From Haematococcus lacustris (Eukaryota; Chlorophyta; Chlorophyceae; Chlamydomonadales; Haematococcaceae): 64,000 nt of DNA. Numbering within the stretch: position 1 is the stretch's first letter; each line of letters begins with the position of its first letter. The stretch is taken from NCBI GenBank assembly GCA_030144725.1, contig JASKMD010000031.1:8839823-8903822 (forward strand). The letters run 5' to 3'. Shown one piece after another: positions 1-12,010 of the stretch. The notes below the pieces were generated by a model that was given only the letters and a program-made list of their open reading frames with translations, was not told the origin of the DNA and made no database searches. The position numbers and the translations under genes were made by a program.

Positions 1-28
1 GCCAGAACCTAGCCAGGCCCAGCAGAAC

Positions 29-870
29 ATGCAGGCCAGCGGTGAAGCGCGGTGGGCCCGCGACAACAACAACACCTGGCACGCCAAGAAGTGCAAACTG
101 CATACCGTGATGAGAGGTGTGTCCGCTGCGGGTTTAGAGGCGGGAGCGGTCGTGGCGTCCGGAGTGGTGGAGGCGCGGCTCTACGAGCAACTTGTGCTTT
201 GGGTGGAGGCCTGCAGCAAGAGGGCGCTGCTCGCCAGCTTGCTGTTGGGCCTCATGGTGCGCGGCTGGTTCACACGCGTCACGGTGCTTGCGGACGGCCA
301 GGAGGCCTTCCAGGACATCCCAGCTGAGGCCGCGGTCATCCCGTACCTGAGTGAGCGCAACCTGGTCCTGCAGCTCGGCCGCGGTCTGCCCCCTCCCGGA
401 AGGCGGTCTCGGCCCAGCGCTGCTGTGGAGGCTGTGTTGACCGAGTACCCGGGTCTCCACGCCCGCCTCAACGCAGTACCTCGCTATGAGCATGACGCCA
501 ACACCGTGGACGACGTGGGCCAGAAGCTAGACACAAGCTTTGCCTCATTGAGCTGTTCCCCGCAGGCTTGAGCAAGCGGTGGCTCTGGCTGGAGCCAGGC
601 TCATCGCTGGCTCACACGAGCACCAGCGCCGCCTTGGGCTACCCTTGGGGGGCTGGGTCAGGGGGAGGTGGTGGACAAAGCCTGGCTGGAGAGGGGGTCA
701 ACGGGGGCAGCCTGCTGCGCCATGCAGTGGACACCAGCAGACAGCATGAGGCAGCCAACGTGAGCTGGCAACTGGACTGGGCGGACTGGCAGGCAGCTGG
801 GGGGCAGCACAACACCAGGCCCTACCCGCCCCCCTCCCCCTTTGCACTCACACCCGGCTGCACAATTCGG
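29..870 (+). pseudogene. Family B Fanzor-like element, N-terminal fragment
   Basis: An open frame from about 29 to 571, continued in another frame from about 545 to 870, reads as a helical protein. It aligns by eye with the minus-strand frames at 48.15-49.06 kb. Shared landmarks are an RYEHDANTVDDVGQKLDTSF-like stretch (partner RYHSDSNMVDHVGQQL), a following KRW/KKS basic patch, and an LLRHAVDTSRQ segment (partner LLRHAVHTTRE). The family B partner continues into a HIFIDTLGLYGLM-type segment that resembles the family A Fanzor protein ([13 protein letters not shown]). The frame change near 545 suggests an intron or frameshift. No RuvC motif is present here, so this is at best the N-terminal part. 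The Fanzor assignment is inference through the partner copy; a repeat-family ORF of unknown function is the alternative. Confidence 0.45.
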
Positions 871-914
871 TTGCCCTTTACAAAGGGGATGTGTTTGCGC
901 TAGATTGTGCATAT

Positions 915-1157
915 CGACTCATATAAACTAATCCCTGCATTATTCCCTGCATTCTTGACCAACCTTATCCGATCGGGCTGAAATTTCGATAGATGGTGTT
1001 TTGCAGAAAATACAACAAATTGTATTTTGAGAAAATTTTCAAAAAATATTACGTTTTAATTTTCTGCAAAACACCATCTATCAAAATTTCAGCCCGATCG
1101 GACAAGGTTGGTCAAGAATGCAGGGAAGAATGCAGGGATTAATTTCTATGAGTGTCG
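915..1157. repeat. AT-rich foldback (long inverted repeat, MITE-like)
   Basis: Two arms of roughly 110 nt are near-perfect reverse complements around a short A/T-rich centre near 1030-1045. The left arm starts CGACTCATATAAA and the right arm ends TTTCTATGAGTGTCG. Base composition is far more AT-rich than the surroundings. No ORF is present. I see no clear target-site duplication. Confidence 0.8.
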
Positions 1158-1171
1158 GCGTCCTCTTGAGC

Positions 1172-1200
1172 CATGGGGGTGCCGCCAATGGCGGGGGTGA
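1172..1200. repeat. Copy of a 36.25-37.25 kb element terminus
   Basis: The stretch GGGTGCCGCCAATGGCGGGG and its 3' neighbour match, with one or two differences, the terminal inverted repeat of the element at 36253-37254. Only one end is recognisable here, next to the foldback. Confidence 0.5.
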
Positions 1201-1326
1201 GGGTAGGGTAGGGCTCTAGCGACTCCTAGGGTTAGGGACCTAGGTTAGAGACACACACCGGTCTCTCACTCCTGTTGATAGTGATAGGGATACATGACGG
1301 CCTGGCCGCTCATGCACAAGATGCAC

Positions 1327-1589
1327 AGTGGGGTAGTGGGTGATGTGGTGGGGTAGTGGGTGATGTGGTGGGGTAGTGGGTGATGTGGTGGGGTAGTGGG
1401 TGATGTGGTGGGGTAGTGGGTGATGTGGTGGGGTAGTGGGTGATGTGGTGGGGTAGTGGGTGATGTGGTGGGGTAGTGGGTGATGTGGTGGGGTAGTGGG
1501 TGATGTGGTGGGGTAGTGGGTGATGTGGTGGGGTAGTGGGTGATGTGGTGGGGTAGTGGGTGATGTGGTGGGGTAGTGGGTGATGTGAT
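1327..1589. repeat. 20-bp minisatellite, about 13 copies
   Basis: A 20-nt G/T-rich unit (GTGGTGGGGTAGTGGGTGAT) repeats head to tail with essentially no variation. The apparent THYPTTSPTTPPHHPLPHH reading frame on the minus strand is produced by the repeat and is not treated as a gene. Confidence 0.95.
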
Positions 1590-1599
1590 GTCGTGCGTT

Positions 1600-2600
1600 T
1601 CATCAGGAGTGCGCTGCTGTGAGTTTCATCAGGGTTCAGCCGGCTCATGACTATACGGAACACTACAATACACTGCCCATAGCAAACCAGCAGCACCCCT
1701 GCCAGTCAACCTGTAGCAGCACTGCCAACATGCACCTGGCTTTGTTTGTGCACCTAGCTTTGGAGTGCATTGCTTAAACCCCTAGAGAGGTAGGGCGGAC
1801 GAGCAGCCTAATGGCTGAGAGCTTTAGAGGACTGAGCCATCATCATCCTCATCCTCACAGCAGACTAGCAACAGTCCAGGCTAGCCACTGCAGTCTTGGA
1901 GCACTGATCAGAACCGGCATGCCTTGCACAAGGCCCAAGCCACAACCCAAAATGGCAGGCTGGCCTGGATTACGCTGGGCAACAGGGGTGCAGGGGCTTG
2001 CTTGACCAGGGGTGCGAGCTGCCCTGCCGCTGAAGAGCCACTCCGGGGGAGCAGCCACAGCTCGTGTCCACACCAGCAAGGATGTAGGTGGGAGACGTTT
2101 GATGGTTGCACGACAGTTGGCACGTCATGGTCAGGGGGTGGGAGGTAAACCGGGAGGAAAACTGTGAAACTGTCGTTTTGTGACACCAGGAGTAAGATAT
2201 TGGAAGGAAGTGCGAGGAGAGGTCAGTTGTTACAGTTGTCTCAGTGTTTGTATAACATACCTGCATGTTCATGCATGCCAAGCACCAACGCCCCCGATCA
2301 ACAGCATGCAGCAACTGCCTGGATGCACATGAATGCATTGCGTACATGCATATCTGCAACCTGCATGCTGGCACCACACAGCAACCACCCTCAAGCAAGC
2401 AAGCAAGGCAAGGAAGCAGTGGCTCCCCCACCTTGATCACCTCATGCAAGCGTGGGTCCGTGACGTCGCACATAACAAAGCATGACAACCTATGCGGGAG
2501 TGCCTGACCAATCAACCAGCAGGAGCATACGGACCTAACAGATCTGAAGCTATAAATGATCACATGCCCTGGGTCAGAGGCTGGCAGCCGCCTCCAGTTT
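1600..2600. other. Intergenic stretch, no gene seen
   Basis: Only short overlapping frames on both strands, none with a recognisable motif or a splice-consistent partner. It lies beyond the 3' end of the minus-strand M11 protease gene. Confidence 0.5.
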
Positions 2601-2607
2601 AGGCACG

Positions 2608-3215
2608 AGGGGGAGGGCGTGGAGGTGGGCGAGGTGGCCCGGGTGCCCTAGGCCTGAAAGCGCGTGGTGGGGGAGGGTTTAGAGCGGAGGGGGGTGGAAG
2701 GACTGGGCTGGGGACTAGTACGTCGGGGGGAGGATTGGAAGGGGGGGTGGAGGGAGGGGGTGGGGAAGGCAGGGCTGGTGGGGGAGGGGAGGGTGATGGG
2801 GGCGGTGGGGGTGGGGGCGAGGGAGGAGGTGGGGGTGGGGGCGAGGGAGGCGGTGGGGGTGGGGGCGAGGGAGGCGGTGGGGGTGGGGGCGAGGGAGGCG
2901 GTGGGGGTGGGGGCGAGGGAGGCGGTGGGGGTGGGGGCGAGGGAGGCGGTGGTGGGGGGGGCGAGGGTGGAGGGGGTGAGGGGGGTGAGGGAGAAGAGGG
3001 GTGGGGGGGGTGAAGGGGGTGGTGGAGAGGGTGGTGGTGGTGAGGGTGGTGGGGATGAGGGTGGTAGTGGTGGGGGGATCGAGGGAGGGGATGAGGGTGG
3101 TGATGGGGGAGGGCGTGGAGGTGGGCGCGGTGGCCCAGGGGCCCTAGGCCTGAAAGCGCGTGGTGGGGGAGGGTTCAGAGCGGAGGGGGGTGGAGGGACA
3201 GGGCTGGGGACTGCT
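2608..3215. repeat. Duplicated segment and 24-bp minisatellite inside the Pro-rich tail
   Basis: The block around 2608-2710 recurs at about 3105-3215 (shared GGCCTGAAAGCGCGTGGTGG). Between them a 24-nt G-rich unit repeats about six times (about 2800-2960). On the minus strand these encode SPPPPPPP-type repeats, so tail length is probably polymorphic. Confidence 0.75.
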
Positions 3216-6200
3216 GCGTCTGGGGGGGGGAGGGAGGGGGTGGGGAAGGCAGGGTTGGTGGGGGAGGGGAGGGGGGCGGAGGGTTGGGGGGAGGCGGGGA
3301 GGGGGAAGGGGATGGAGGAGGTGAGGTAGGGGGAGGCGGGGATGGTGAGGGCTTGGGAGGTGGGGAGGGGGGTGGGGAGGGTGGTGGGGAGGGTGGAGGC
3401 GATGGAGGTGGTGGGGAGGGTGACCTGGCTGGTGGTAGGGGTGATGGTGGGGGGGCGGTGGGGGTGGTGATGGGGGCGGTGGGGGGGTGGTGAGGGGGGT
3501 GGTGATGGGGGCGGTGATGGGGGCGGTGGTGGGGGTGATGATGGGGGTGGAGGTGGTGGTGGTGATGGGGGCGGTGAGGGGGGCGGTGGTGGGGGTGGTG
3601 ATGGGGGCGGAGGCGGGGGTGGTGAGGGTGGGGGAGGTGGGGGTGGTGAGGGGGGCGGTGGTGGGGGTGAGGGTGGTGGGGGTGGGGGTGAAGTGGGCGG
3701 GGGGGATGATGAGCGTGGCGGAGGAGGCCTGCGAGGTGGTGGGCTGGGAGGAGGTGAGAAGGGTGAAGGGCTGGGTGGTGGGGGGCCAGGTGGGGGTGGG
3801 GGTGAGGGTGAAGGTGGGGGTGCAGGCGGTGCAGGCGAGGTGGGGAGCTGGACTGGGCAGAAGGCGTTGCACCGCCAGCCTGAACGAACACATCTGGCGT
3901 CACAGGCGCCGGCCCTTGGACTGATGCCGCAGCAGAAGTATGCGGAGCCGATGTAGGGTGGGCTGGAGTTGCTGGCACAGTCCTGCAGACGCGCAGCAGG
4001 CAGTGGCAGCTGGTGGCCTGGCCGCCCTCCCTGCTGCTGCCCGCCGTGCCCTGGCCTCACCTGGGGGCAGCTGTTGCAGGTCTCGCCGCCCCAGGCGTCG
4101 CACACGCCGTCCCCGCACTGCACAGAGGAGCGCGGGCAGCAGTCCAGGGCGCAGGACACGCTGCTCTCCACAACAGCCGCGCACACGCCGTCGCCGCAGG
4201 TGGGGCAGTCGGTGGGGCAGCTCGCGCGGTTCTCGCCCCGAAGGGCGTCGCAGATGAAATCCCCGCAGAGGGCAGGGCAGTCAGCGGGGCAGCTCCGCGC
4301 GGTCTTGTTCAGGCTGCAGGCGCCAGCAGGCAACAGGGACAACAGGACACGGCTGTGACCCGCACACAGGCCTCGCCCTGTCGGCTACAGGATTGGCAGG
4401 CAGGGGGTGGGGGGTGGTGATCAGAGGGCGGCAGCAGCAGGGGGTCAAGGGAGGGAGGATGCAGCAGGAGCAGCAGTCAGCCACACACCTGGGTGCACAG
4501 AAGCCGTCTCCACAGCGTGTGGGGCAGTCGTTGAGGCAGGTGAGGGGGGTCTCGCCCAACTGCGGCTCACAGATCCTGTTGTTGTTGCAGGTGGCCGTGA
4601 TTGGCAGCGCGCCCGTCCTGCTCAGCAGCAGCAGCAGCCACCACAGCAGCAGGTCACAGGGTGGTGGGACAGGCAGGCAGGTGCGCCAGCAGCAGGCAAC
4701 CAGGCTCAGCCCTGCCCACTGCCCTGCGCAGGGCAGCCCACCCACTCACTGGCAGTTGGGGTCCTGGCTGTCAGTCAGGCCGTTGCAGTCGTTGTCGATG
4801 CCGTCAAAGCAGGCGGCCCCAGTCTCGGCACTGCTGGTGTACCTGGGGTCAGGTGAGCAGGCCAGGCCGCAGCTGACGCCAGCTGGCTGGCCTGCAGGAG
4901 GCAAGGCGGACCACCCAGGCTGCTGACCCCCCGGGTGCCTGGCTGCCACCATGCCTGCGCCTCACCGGCAGATGCCCACGCTGGCTGATGTGAAGTCCGG
5001 TGCCAGCGAGTTGAGCCTCACCCGCAGGCTGGACAGCCTGGACAGCACACGGCAGCCAGCAGGCCAATGTCTGCCTGGGTCAGCAGGTGCGGCGATGGCA
5101 GTGGTGGGATGATGGCAGTGGTGGCAGGGGTGGCGCACCAGTTGTCACTCCAGATGGCGCCAGGCGTGGCCAAGGTGCGCAGCCACATGGGCCGCCACTC
5201 AATGGCTGCCGGCACCGCTGACCAGTTGTAGGTGTGGATGTGCACCTGCACACAGCAGCCAGCGGCAGTGACCCGCACTGCTGCCACCGGCGCCCTGCCA
5301 GCACTGCGCTGCTGCACCCACCATGTTGGCCATGCCATAGCCGTTGGCTGCCAGGCCGCTGTCATGCCCCAGGGCCGGCCTGAAGGAGATGAAGTAGGTG
5401 GGCGTGGTGGCGCCGGCATTCCAGGTCGGGAACACACGCACAAAGCTGGCCTGCTGCAGCGTCAGGCCGGGCAGCTGCAGCGTCAGCCAGTTGCCGGGGG
5501 CCAGGTTGGCCGAGGTGATATCCTGCAGCGGACTGGACCAGCCCAGCTGCCACTGGTGGGGGGCAACGAAGCATCTGCAGCCGGGAAGGGCACCAGCAGT
5601 TAGCAGCCAGCCAGCTCTAGGCCTGCCCACGCCTCCCCCTATGCCTCCAGGCATGGCCTCACACGGTGCAGTGACAGGCAGGCAGTGCCAGCAGCATGTG
5701 GCTGGCTGAGCTGCCCACCTTGGCCCTGCCCACGCGTTGCCCATGGGGCAGCTGCCGTCTCCGTACTGATCTGTGGGGGAGGCGGCGTGGGCCAGGCCCA
5801 TGGTGTGCCCCACCTCGTGCACCAGCCCGCCAAAGGCGCCCCAGTCCAGAGGGCCCTGCAGAGCCAAGGCCAGGCAGGCGGTGGCTGCATGCGGCTGACC
5901 AAGCTGGAGCACAGGGCGGTGCCTGCCGGGATGCGAGGTGAGGACACCCACCGTCATGGTGGCGAAGCACCAGTTAGGGTTGCAGCCCTGGGTGGCGTAT
6001 GCTGAGCCGCCACAGCTCCTGGCCGGCAGGATGAAGATGCGGTTGGTGAACCTGGTCAGGGCAGCGCTCCCGAACCTCGCCTGGGGAGGAAGGACAAGGG
6101 CAGGGTAAAGGGGGCGGGCCGGGGCTGGTGGGGCAAGGCACAGCACACGCACCACTGCCACGCTCTCCGCGTACTCCATCCAGGCAAACTGGTCCACCAT

Positions 6201-7259
6201 CTCGCAGAAGGAGGCTGCTGGCCTCAACACAGCCCCAGAGGCAGTGTTGCCCGAGCAGGGCACCTCCACCGGCACGATGATGTTGTTGGCAGGCAGGAAG
6301 GTCACCTGGCAGGGGGCAGGCAGCCATGACAGTCATGCTCAACATGCACATCCAGGGGCAGCAGGGTGGGGCTGGTCTCTATCCAGCATGCTGCTGTCTC
6401 ACCCCGCCAAAGGAGCAGTTGGTGAAGAAGCTGGTCAGGGACTGGCCCGCTCCGGACAGCGGACCTTTGGTCATCACAGGGTTGGGGTTGAAGTAGGCCG
6501 CCGTCAGTGTCTGCGACATGTCAAGCCAGGGGCAGGGTGAGGGCAGCATGGGTTGGAGGGCAGCAGCCAGGTTGCATGAAAAGCGGAGCCATCACACCCA
6601 CCGGCACATCTACTGTGGTGCCTGAACCGCATGACGAGACCAGGAAGGTGATGGAGGAGAAGGGGTAGGGCTGACCATTGACTGGCTTGTAGTCCTTGGG
6701 CTGGCTGTCGATGTCAATGACCTCGAAGCACAAGGCGTACACTGTGCTCTGGGACCGGCTGGGAGGGGCTGCATCCTGCACTGCCGTGTCGATCCAGACC
6801 CGGATGATGAGGCCGGATGTCAGGTCCTCGGGGCTGACCAGGTCGGGGGTGGTGAAGACCAGGTTCTTCAACTTCCCAGCGGCATCTCTGAGCTTGTATT
6901 CGTTGCCGTCCGTGTCTTCGTCTGCAATCTGCTGCAGGGACCGTCGCTGTCTGCGCGGGTCGCGAGCGAAGTGCATAGCCAGGAAGGTGCCTGTGAGGAG
7001 GCGCGACACAGCGCGGTGCGACGACGCAGCACGCGCGTTTCAGTCACCGCAGCTGGCTGTTACGCTGCCCGTGCGGATCACGCGACTCAAAATACCCTGG
7101 ACGGCCCTTGGGCCCCGGACACTCACCCTCGGTGGTGACATCGGTGGTGACCTGCGAGCAGTCCTGGGCGAGCGTCGCTGGCAGCGTGGCAATGGCCAGT
7201 AGTGTGGAGGTTGTTAGCAGCAACAGACAGCTCGGCCAGGGCCGTTGCTTGGGCTGCAT
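2648..7259 (-). CDS. Gametolysin-like peptidase M11 with Pro-rich cell-wall tail (multi-exon)
   Basis: Secreted zinc metalloprotease of the gametolysin family, which acts on the Hyp-rich glycoprotein wall. Exon 1 (7127-7259) encodes a signal peptide ending ...ATLAQDCSQ and stops at a GTGAGT donor. Exon 2 (6602-6989) gives an RRSLQQ region and a beta-rich propeptide-like segment. Later exons give SLTSFFTNCSFGG and VTFLPANNIIVPVEV. Near 5.75-5.85 kb lies the zinc site HEVGHTMGLAH followed by QYGDGSCPMGN, the diagnostic M11 motif with its Met. Downstream come a GIDNDCNGL segment and four or more CGDGVC-type Cys modules (about 4.0-4.8 kb). A long SPPPP/SPPSPPP region (2.65-3.85 kb), expected to be hydroxyproline-rich, ends the protein. 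The tail contains a 24-bp coding minisatellite and a segmental duplication, so its exact length and intron structure are uncertain. Confidence 0.85.
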
Positions 7260-8097
7260 TGCGCAGGGTTGGCACTAGCGCACTGCGGTACTGCGCTGTT
7301 TTGTTAGTCAAACAGTCGATAACACGGGCGACAGCTGGCTGCTACGGGTAGTGTACCCGCACTGTCAGGTTGGGTGGGGGTGCTATGTGAAGCCTATCGC
7401 CTGCAATGCTTGTGTGGGGACGGCTCCCTCATCGGTTAGGTCAGTTGGCCCGTTCGTCTGACAATGATATCACTGGAGTTTGAGTCAGACTCGCGATGGT
7501 TCACGATGGCAAGAGTCACAGCGCGCAGGTTATATGCCCGCCTATGCTGCATTGGTGAAGACACACCCCTCACCTTGGCTTGGGCGTACCCTTTGCAATG
7601 TATTTGCAACTTGCAGTCGTCTCTTGAATGGGTACGATTCTTGTAGTGACGTCTATTGAAACTTATTTCTAAGTATATTGAGATCTCTGGCTAAAACCTG
7701 GCTGAGGCTTCTACTCTGTGGCTTTTCGTTGATGTCTCTTCTTGGCTATGTCAGCACCTGCTTCAAGTAGCTACCAACAGTGACACCTAGTGATACTGAC
7801 AGGTGGGAACGCCTGCACTGCCTGATGCATCCATGCTTGTCACAGCATTCCGACATAGATGCAGAGGTCCGCTAGAATTACCATTACTAGGCAGTCAGCA
7901 CTCCCTATTTCGTCGCATGTGAACAAAGTGCGAATGTATACACTTGCGTGATAGCCCGCACATCTGCGACACCTAAACCGCAATTTAGGCAGCAAACTAC
8001 AGAACCACGCAGCCCCTTGCCGCCCTTGCTGCGCCCTGTTGCTCCCGTACCCAATTTAATAACTTGGGCGGGCCCCTTGCCCCTGGACTTGTTCATC
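7260..8097. promoter_or_regulatory. Intergenic region upstream of the M11 gene
   Basis: About 840 nt between the divergent M11 start (minus) and the first ATG considered for the next plus-strand gene. It must hold the M11 promoter, but I recognise no specific element and no supported ORF. Confidence 0.35.
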
Positions 8098-11000
8098 ATG
8101 GCCTTGTTGCCTTTAGCCGTAGCACTGACAGCCCTGGCGTTGTTCGCTCTAACCAACATGCTGTACCAGGCTATCAAGGCTGGAGCGTGGGTTCAACTCC
8201 GTGTCAGCGAATCCATCCTGGGCCCCTTCCTGTGCTTGTACCAAGAGAGCAAGGTGAGGGCTGGGTTGATAGATAGAAAGAGAGAGGCGTGTCATGTACC
8301 ATCCACTCCAACCATCACCAACTACCAACTACCAGCAGCAAGCCTACCAGCCTCAGCCGCAGCTTCTGGGATGCTTGCCTGGCTTCCTGGTGATAACCCT
8401 TACAACAGGTCGACAGCTGCCAACCCGGAGCCATGGGCTCTGTGCATGTACGCCGCAATGTTTTGAATGTTTGAAGGGTGTGCATGACAGCTGCCTAACC
8501 TTTCACTGTGCATGCCCACCACCTTGTGCAGGGGCCCTTGAGGGCGCAGCAGGTGTCTGGGCTGGTGAACCTGCTGGTGGATGCGGGCCTGGTCCACTGC
8601 AGCAACCGCCGAAGGTGACCAGCATGCGATGGAGATAGGAAAACCAGATTTGGAGGTTGTCAGATCACTGAGCCCACGCCTCATGACTGAAGCCAGTAGA
8701 GGGGCCTGGTGCGGCCATAGCCAGCTCTGTCACCATATAGAGACGTACACCACCTACGGCAGCGGCGGCGGCACCAATAGCAACGGCAGCAGCGGAGGCA
8801 GCAGCAGCGACAGCAGCAGCAACAGCAGCAGCAGAGGCAGCACCAGCAGGGGCAGCAGCACCAGTAGCACAATCAGCAGCAGCAGCAGAGGCAGGCACCC
8901 TCCATCACCTTCCCAGCTTCCTGTTGCATGTCTTGTCACTGGGTGCCTCCTCCCAGCCCTCCTCCTCGTGTGCAGTTAGGCTGCAGGTAGAATCGCCTTG
9001 TCCTCAGCGCTCAGGGCAGCCTTAGTGCCACGTACGGTGCCAGGGCAGCTGGAAGAGCGGCAAGCTTTGCGCCATGCTAAAATGACACAAATGGTCATAG
9101 CCTGCCATTTGCCAGGTGGCATTGCTGCAATGCACAAACCTGTAGGCCCACAAATGCCAGGGTCCATGCTCCCCTGCCGTGGGCACAGCATGATCCCGAC
9201 ACGTGCCCGACATTGGGTTGCCAGCAGCCCTGCAGCCTTGGCCTCCAGGTGAAAGGTCAGCCACACCCACTTTCACAGGGCTGGCCTGGCACCCTGCCTG
9301 CCTGGCACCTTGCCTGACTAGCCGCCGTGGGTCCATGGCTGGAGTCCCTGCCCTGCCCTGCCCTGCCCTGCCCTGCCCTGCCCTGCCCTGCCCTGCCCTG
9401 CCCTGCCCTGCCCTGCCCTGCCCTGCCCTGCCCTGCCCTGCCCTGCCCTGCCCTGCCCTGCCCTGCCCTGCCCTGCCCTGCCCTGCCCTGCCCTGCCCTG
9501 CCCTGCCCTGCCCTGCCCTGCCCTGCCCTGCCCTGCCCTGCCCTGCCCTGCCCTGCCCTGCCCTGCCCTGCCCTTGGCTGGGCCCATGGCTGGAGTCCCG
9601 GGTCAGCCCCACCACACACCAGTGGGCATGAGGACTGCACTCCAGAGATGGTGCCATTGGCGCCTAGGGAGCCCTGCAGCCTCAGTAGGCCCCTTGCAGA
9701 CCCCTAGAGAGACCCCTAGAGAAGACCCCTAGAGAGACCCCTAGAGAGACCCCTAGAGAGACCCCTAGAGAGACCCCTAGAGACTTGTAGAGACCCCTTG
9801 TAGCCCCTTGTAGAGACTGGGCAGCCAAGGCCATCCCTCTGGCCCTGAGCAGCAGCCACAGGACCATCTTGCTGACACGGTCAGCAAAGTGATCGGCAGC
9901 AGTCAACAAAGGCAGCATGCAGGTCAGCTGTTTTAAGCGCTGAGTACTGGTTGCATGCAAAACACAGACTTCAGCATGGCTAAGCCTCGTCGACGCCGCC
10001 CCTTGGATGCGATCTTCAAGTAGCAACCGTGCATGATACTGCATTACACTCAGCATAAATACTGCCACTGTGCAAAGGAACTGTGTTGGCCCTGCACCAA
10101 CAGCAGTTACTGTGTGCTGGGTTGATACTGATGCGATGCATCAGAGGATCAATCGTTTTTGCCACATGTAGTCAAGCCCAGCACAAAGCTCAACAGTAAA
10201 CCACAAGTCTTTAGCACCATGCGCCATGCCCAGCACCATGCGTCATGTGTGCGCCTGTCTCTGTTACATGCCTGACCTGCAGTGTGCGTATCCTGTACTT
10301 AAGACAGGCACCTCCTGGCAGCCCCCCTGCCACAACAGACAAGACGTATGTGAGCTATGTCTTCAAGCACACCCACCAGCTGAGCAGTCCTGAAGGTCAG
10401 CGGCACAGGGACTAGCCAGCCTGAGCCATTCCAGTTGCTGCTATTGCCATTGCTTAGTTGGCAGGCTGGCAGGCAGGCTGGTAGGAAAGGGGTGGGCAAG
10501 GGGCGGGCAGGGGTGAGCAAGGGAGGGCAAGGGGCGGGCAGAGGTGGCGAGGAAGCTCTTGGCAGAATACCAGCATGGGCGGCAGCAGCTGTCAGCTGAC
10601 TGTGCCGCAAGTCCTTGTCAGGCAACGGCAGGTTTGGGGAGTTCCCTAGGCTGGTGTGAAGAGGAGGTGAGTCCTGGTTAGGCAGCGACATGGGAACAGA
10701 GGCCCCTGACCTCCTGTGCCATGGCAACGGTGAAGCAGTGAAGCTTGCAGTGAGAACTGCGTGCGCCTTGCATGCGTTGCAGACGTTGCAAAGTACCGCC
10801 AGTGGCTGTCCCATCTTTCAATTGTCAAGTCCGGGGATGTGAAGGTAAGCTGGGCTGTCTGAGGGGGGTGCCGTCATTGAAGAGGGACCGGGGAGTACAT
10901 GCACATGTTGCACCCATGTGTGTCAGTGAACATCCCATGCATTGCATGGACATCGCCACAGGGTAAACAGCCAAGGAATGGCGTGATGGCCATGCGCTGG

Positions 11001-11698
11001 TGCAACAGATATAGACATGATGGGCATCATAGTGGAATGTGTGATTGCATGGCTGCATGGGAGCTGCGTGAGCTTTCCTTGTGGGCAGGCTGAGGCGCCA
11101 CATCAGGCCGGACTAGGCCCGCCACGCCGCTGGGTTCATGCCGGGTTGAGGCAGGCAGTGGTGTACCTTGCTTGGCCGGGGTTTCCAGCCCACTGGCCTG
11201 AGGGGCACCGAGCTCTCCTTCTCACACTGCCCATGGCCTGTCACTGCTGCCAGTCTGGCAGTCTTTCATAGGTCTGGCAGTCTCCATATGTCCTGTGCTG
11301 TATATGGGTCTGGTAACCATGGCGTTTGCCAGCTTGATGCACATGCTTCGTCCTGCCCATCATCAGCTTGCCCCTTGTGTCCTGCTCCTGCCCCTGCTCC
11401 TGCCCATCTTGTCTGTGGCGCACGTACGATAAGCCGCTGCAGCTGCCCAACACGTCTGTGTGATGCCCCTGCAGCTCAGGTGGGCCTGCTCCCTGCAGCC
11501 TTGTGCTTGAGGCTGCAACTGCCCTTTGCTCGAAACTACGATTGGTCCGCATGGGTGGTGACCTGGCGGGCCCTCCCCTCCTTAGCCCAAGCTGCTGCTC
11601 AACGCCAGCCCAACAATATCCAGGTGCGCCTGCCAGCTGAGCGTTGCAGAGCAACCTTCAACCGCAGGTGTGACAGGGGGTGTGTAAGGATGAGATAG
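8098..11698 (+). CDS. Unrecognised multi-exon protein with N-terminal membrane segment
   Basis: I do not recognise this gene. A plausible first exon starts at 8098 with a hydrophobic MALLPLAVALTALALFALTN and runs to a GGTGAGG donor near 8250. A second exon after CAG at about 8530 reads GPLRAQQVSGLVNLLVDAGL. Further open, splice-flanked stretches are at about 10780-10842 (VAKYRQWLSHLSIVKSGDVK) and 11478-11625 (VGLLPAALCLRLQLPF, then YDWSAWVVTW). Exon linkage is not proven, and more than one gene could be present. It lies in the same orientation as the following NIPA gene. Confidence 0.3.
8754..8895. repeat. Imperfect (AGC)n microsatellite
   Basis: Interrupted AGC/GGC/ACC triplets over about 140 nt. 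All three frames give single-residue-rich products, so no coding claim is made. Confidence 0.8.
9350..9572. repeat. (CCCTG)n pentanucleotide array, about 44 copies
   Basis: An uninterrupted CCCTG array of about 222 nt, flanked by two related CCATGGCTGGAGTC copies (about 9333 and 9586). It generates spurious open frames (PALPC and AGQGR repeats) on both strands. Confidence 0.97.
9703..9785. repeat. 12-bp tandem repeat (ACCCCTAGAGAG)n
   Basis: Six to seven head-to-tail copies with one GA insertion, in a non-coding interval. Confidence 0.85.
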
Positions 11699-11935
11699 TG
11701 TGACATGTGTGTGATAGTCAAGCAGCCTACATCGTCTGCTGTCATGCTGGCCTGCCATGAGTGTTTCACCCATGGCTGTTGAGCACTGTTGAGCACCTGT
11801 GCAGGGTCAAGGCTGCATGGCGCTGCATGAGCCGGAGTCGCAAATCCTCACCGTTGCCATGCCCGTGACAAAGTCCTGTTCCTGGACCTGAAACACCTCT
11901 CACCGCTATTCATTCCAAGTGGTCCCATGTGGTCT

Positions 11936-12010
11936 AACTCATTTGGAGGCCCTAGTGAGGGACTACTGGAGGGACTACTGAGGGATTACTGGAGGCCCTA
12001 GTGAGGGACG
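11936..12010 (+). mobile_element. Degraded 3'-end fragment of family A Fanzor element
   Basis: Contains CTCATTTGGAGGCCCTAGTG followed by GAGGGAC repeats and a second GGCCCTAGTGAGGGAC. This matches the last about 35 nt of the family A right end in two partial copies. Too short for a firm boundary. Confidence 0.45.

Noticed and set aside
2664..3956. Gly-rich plus-strand ORFs (GGGGEGGGG)
   Set aside because: Shadows of the Pro-rich coding strand of the M11 tail.
9022..9707. Long PALPC and AGQGR repeat ORFs
   Set aside because: Artefacts of the CCCTG array, open on both strands.
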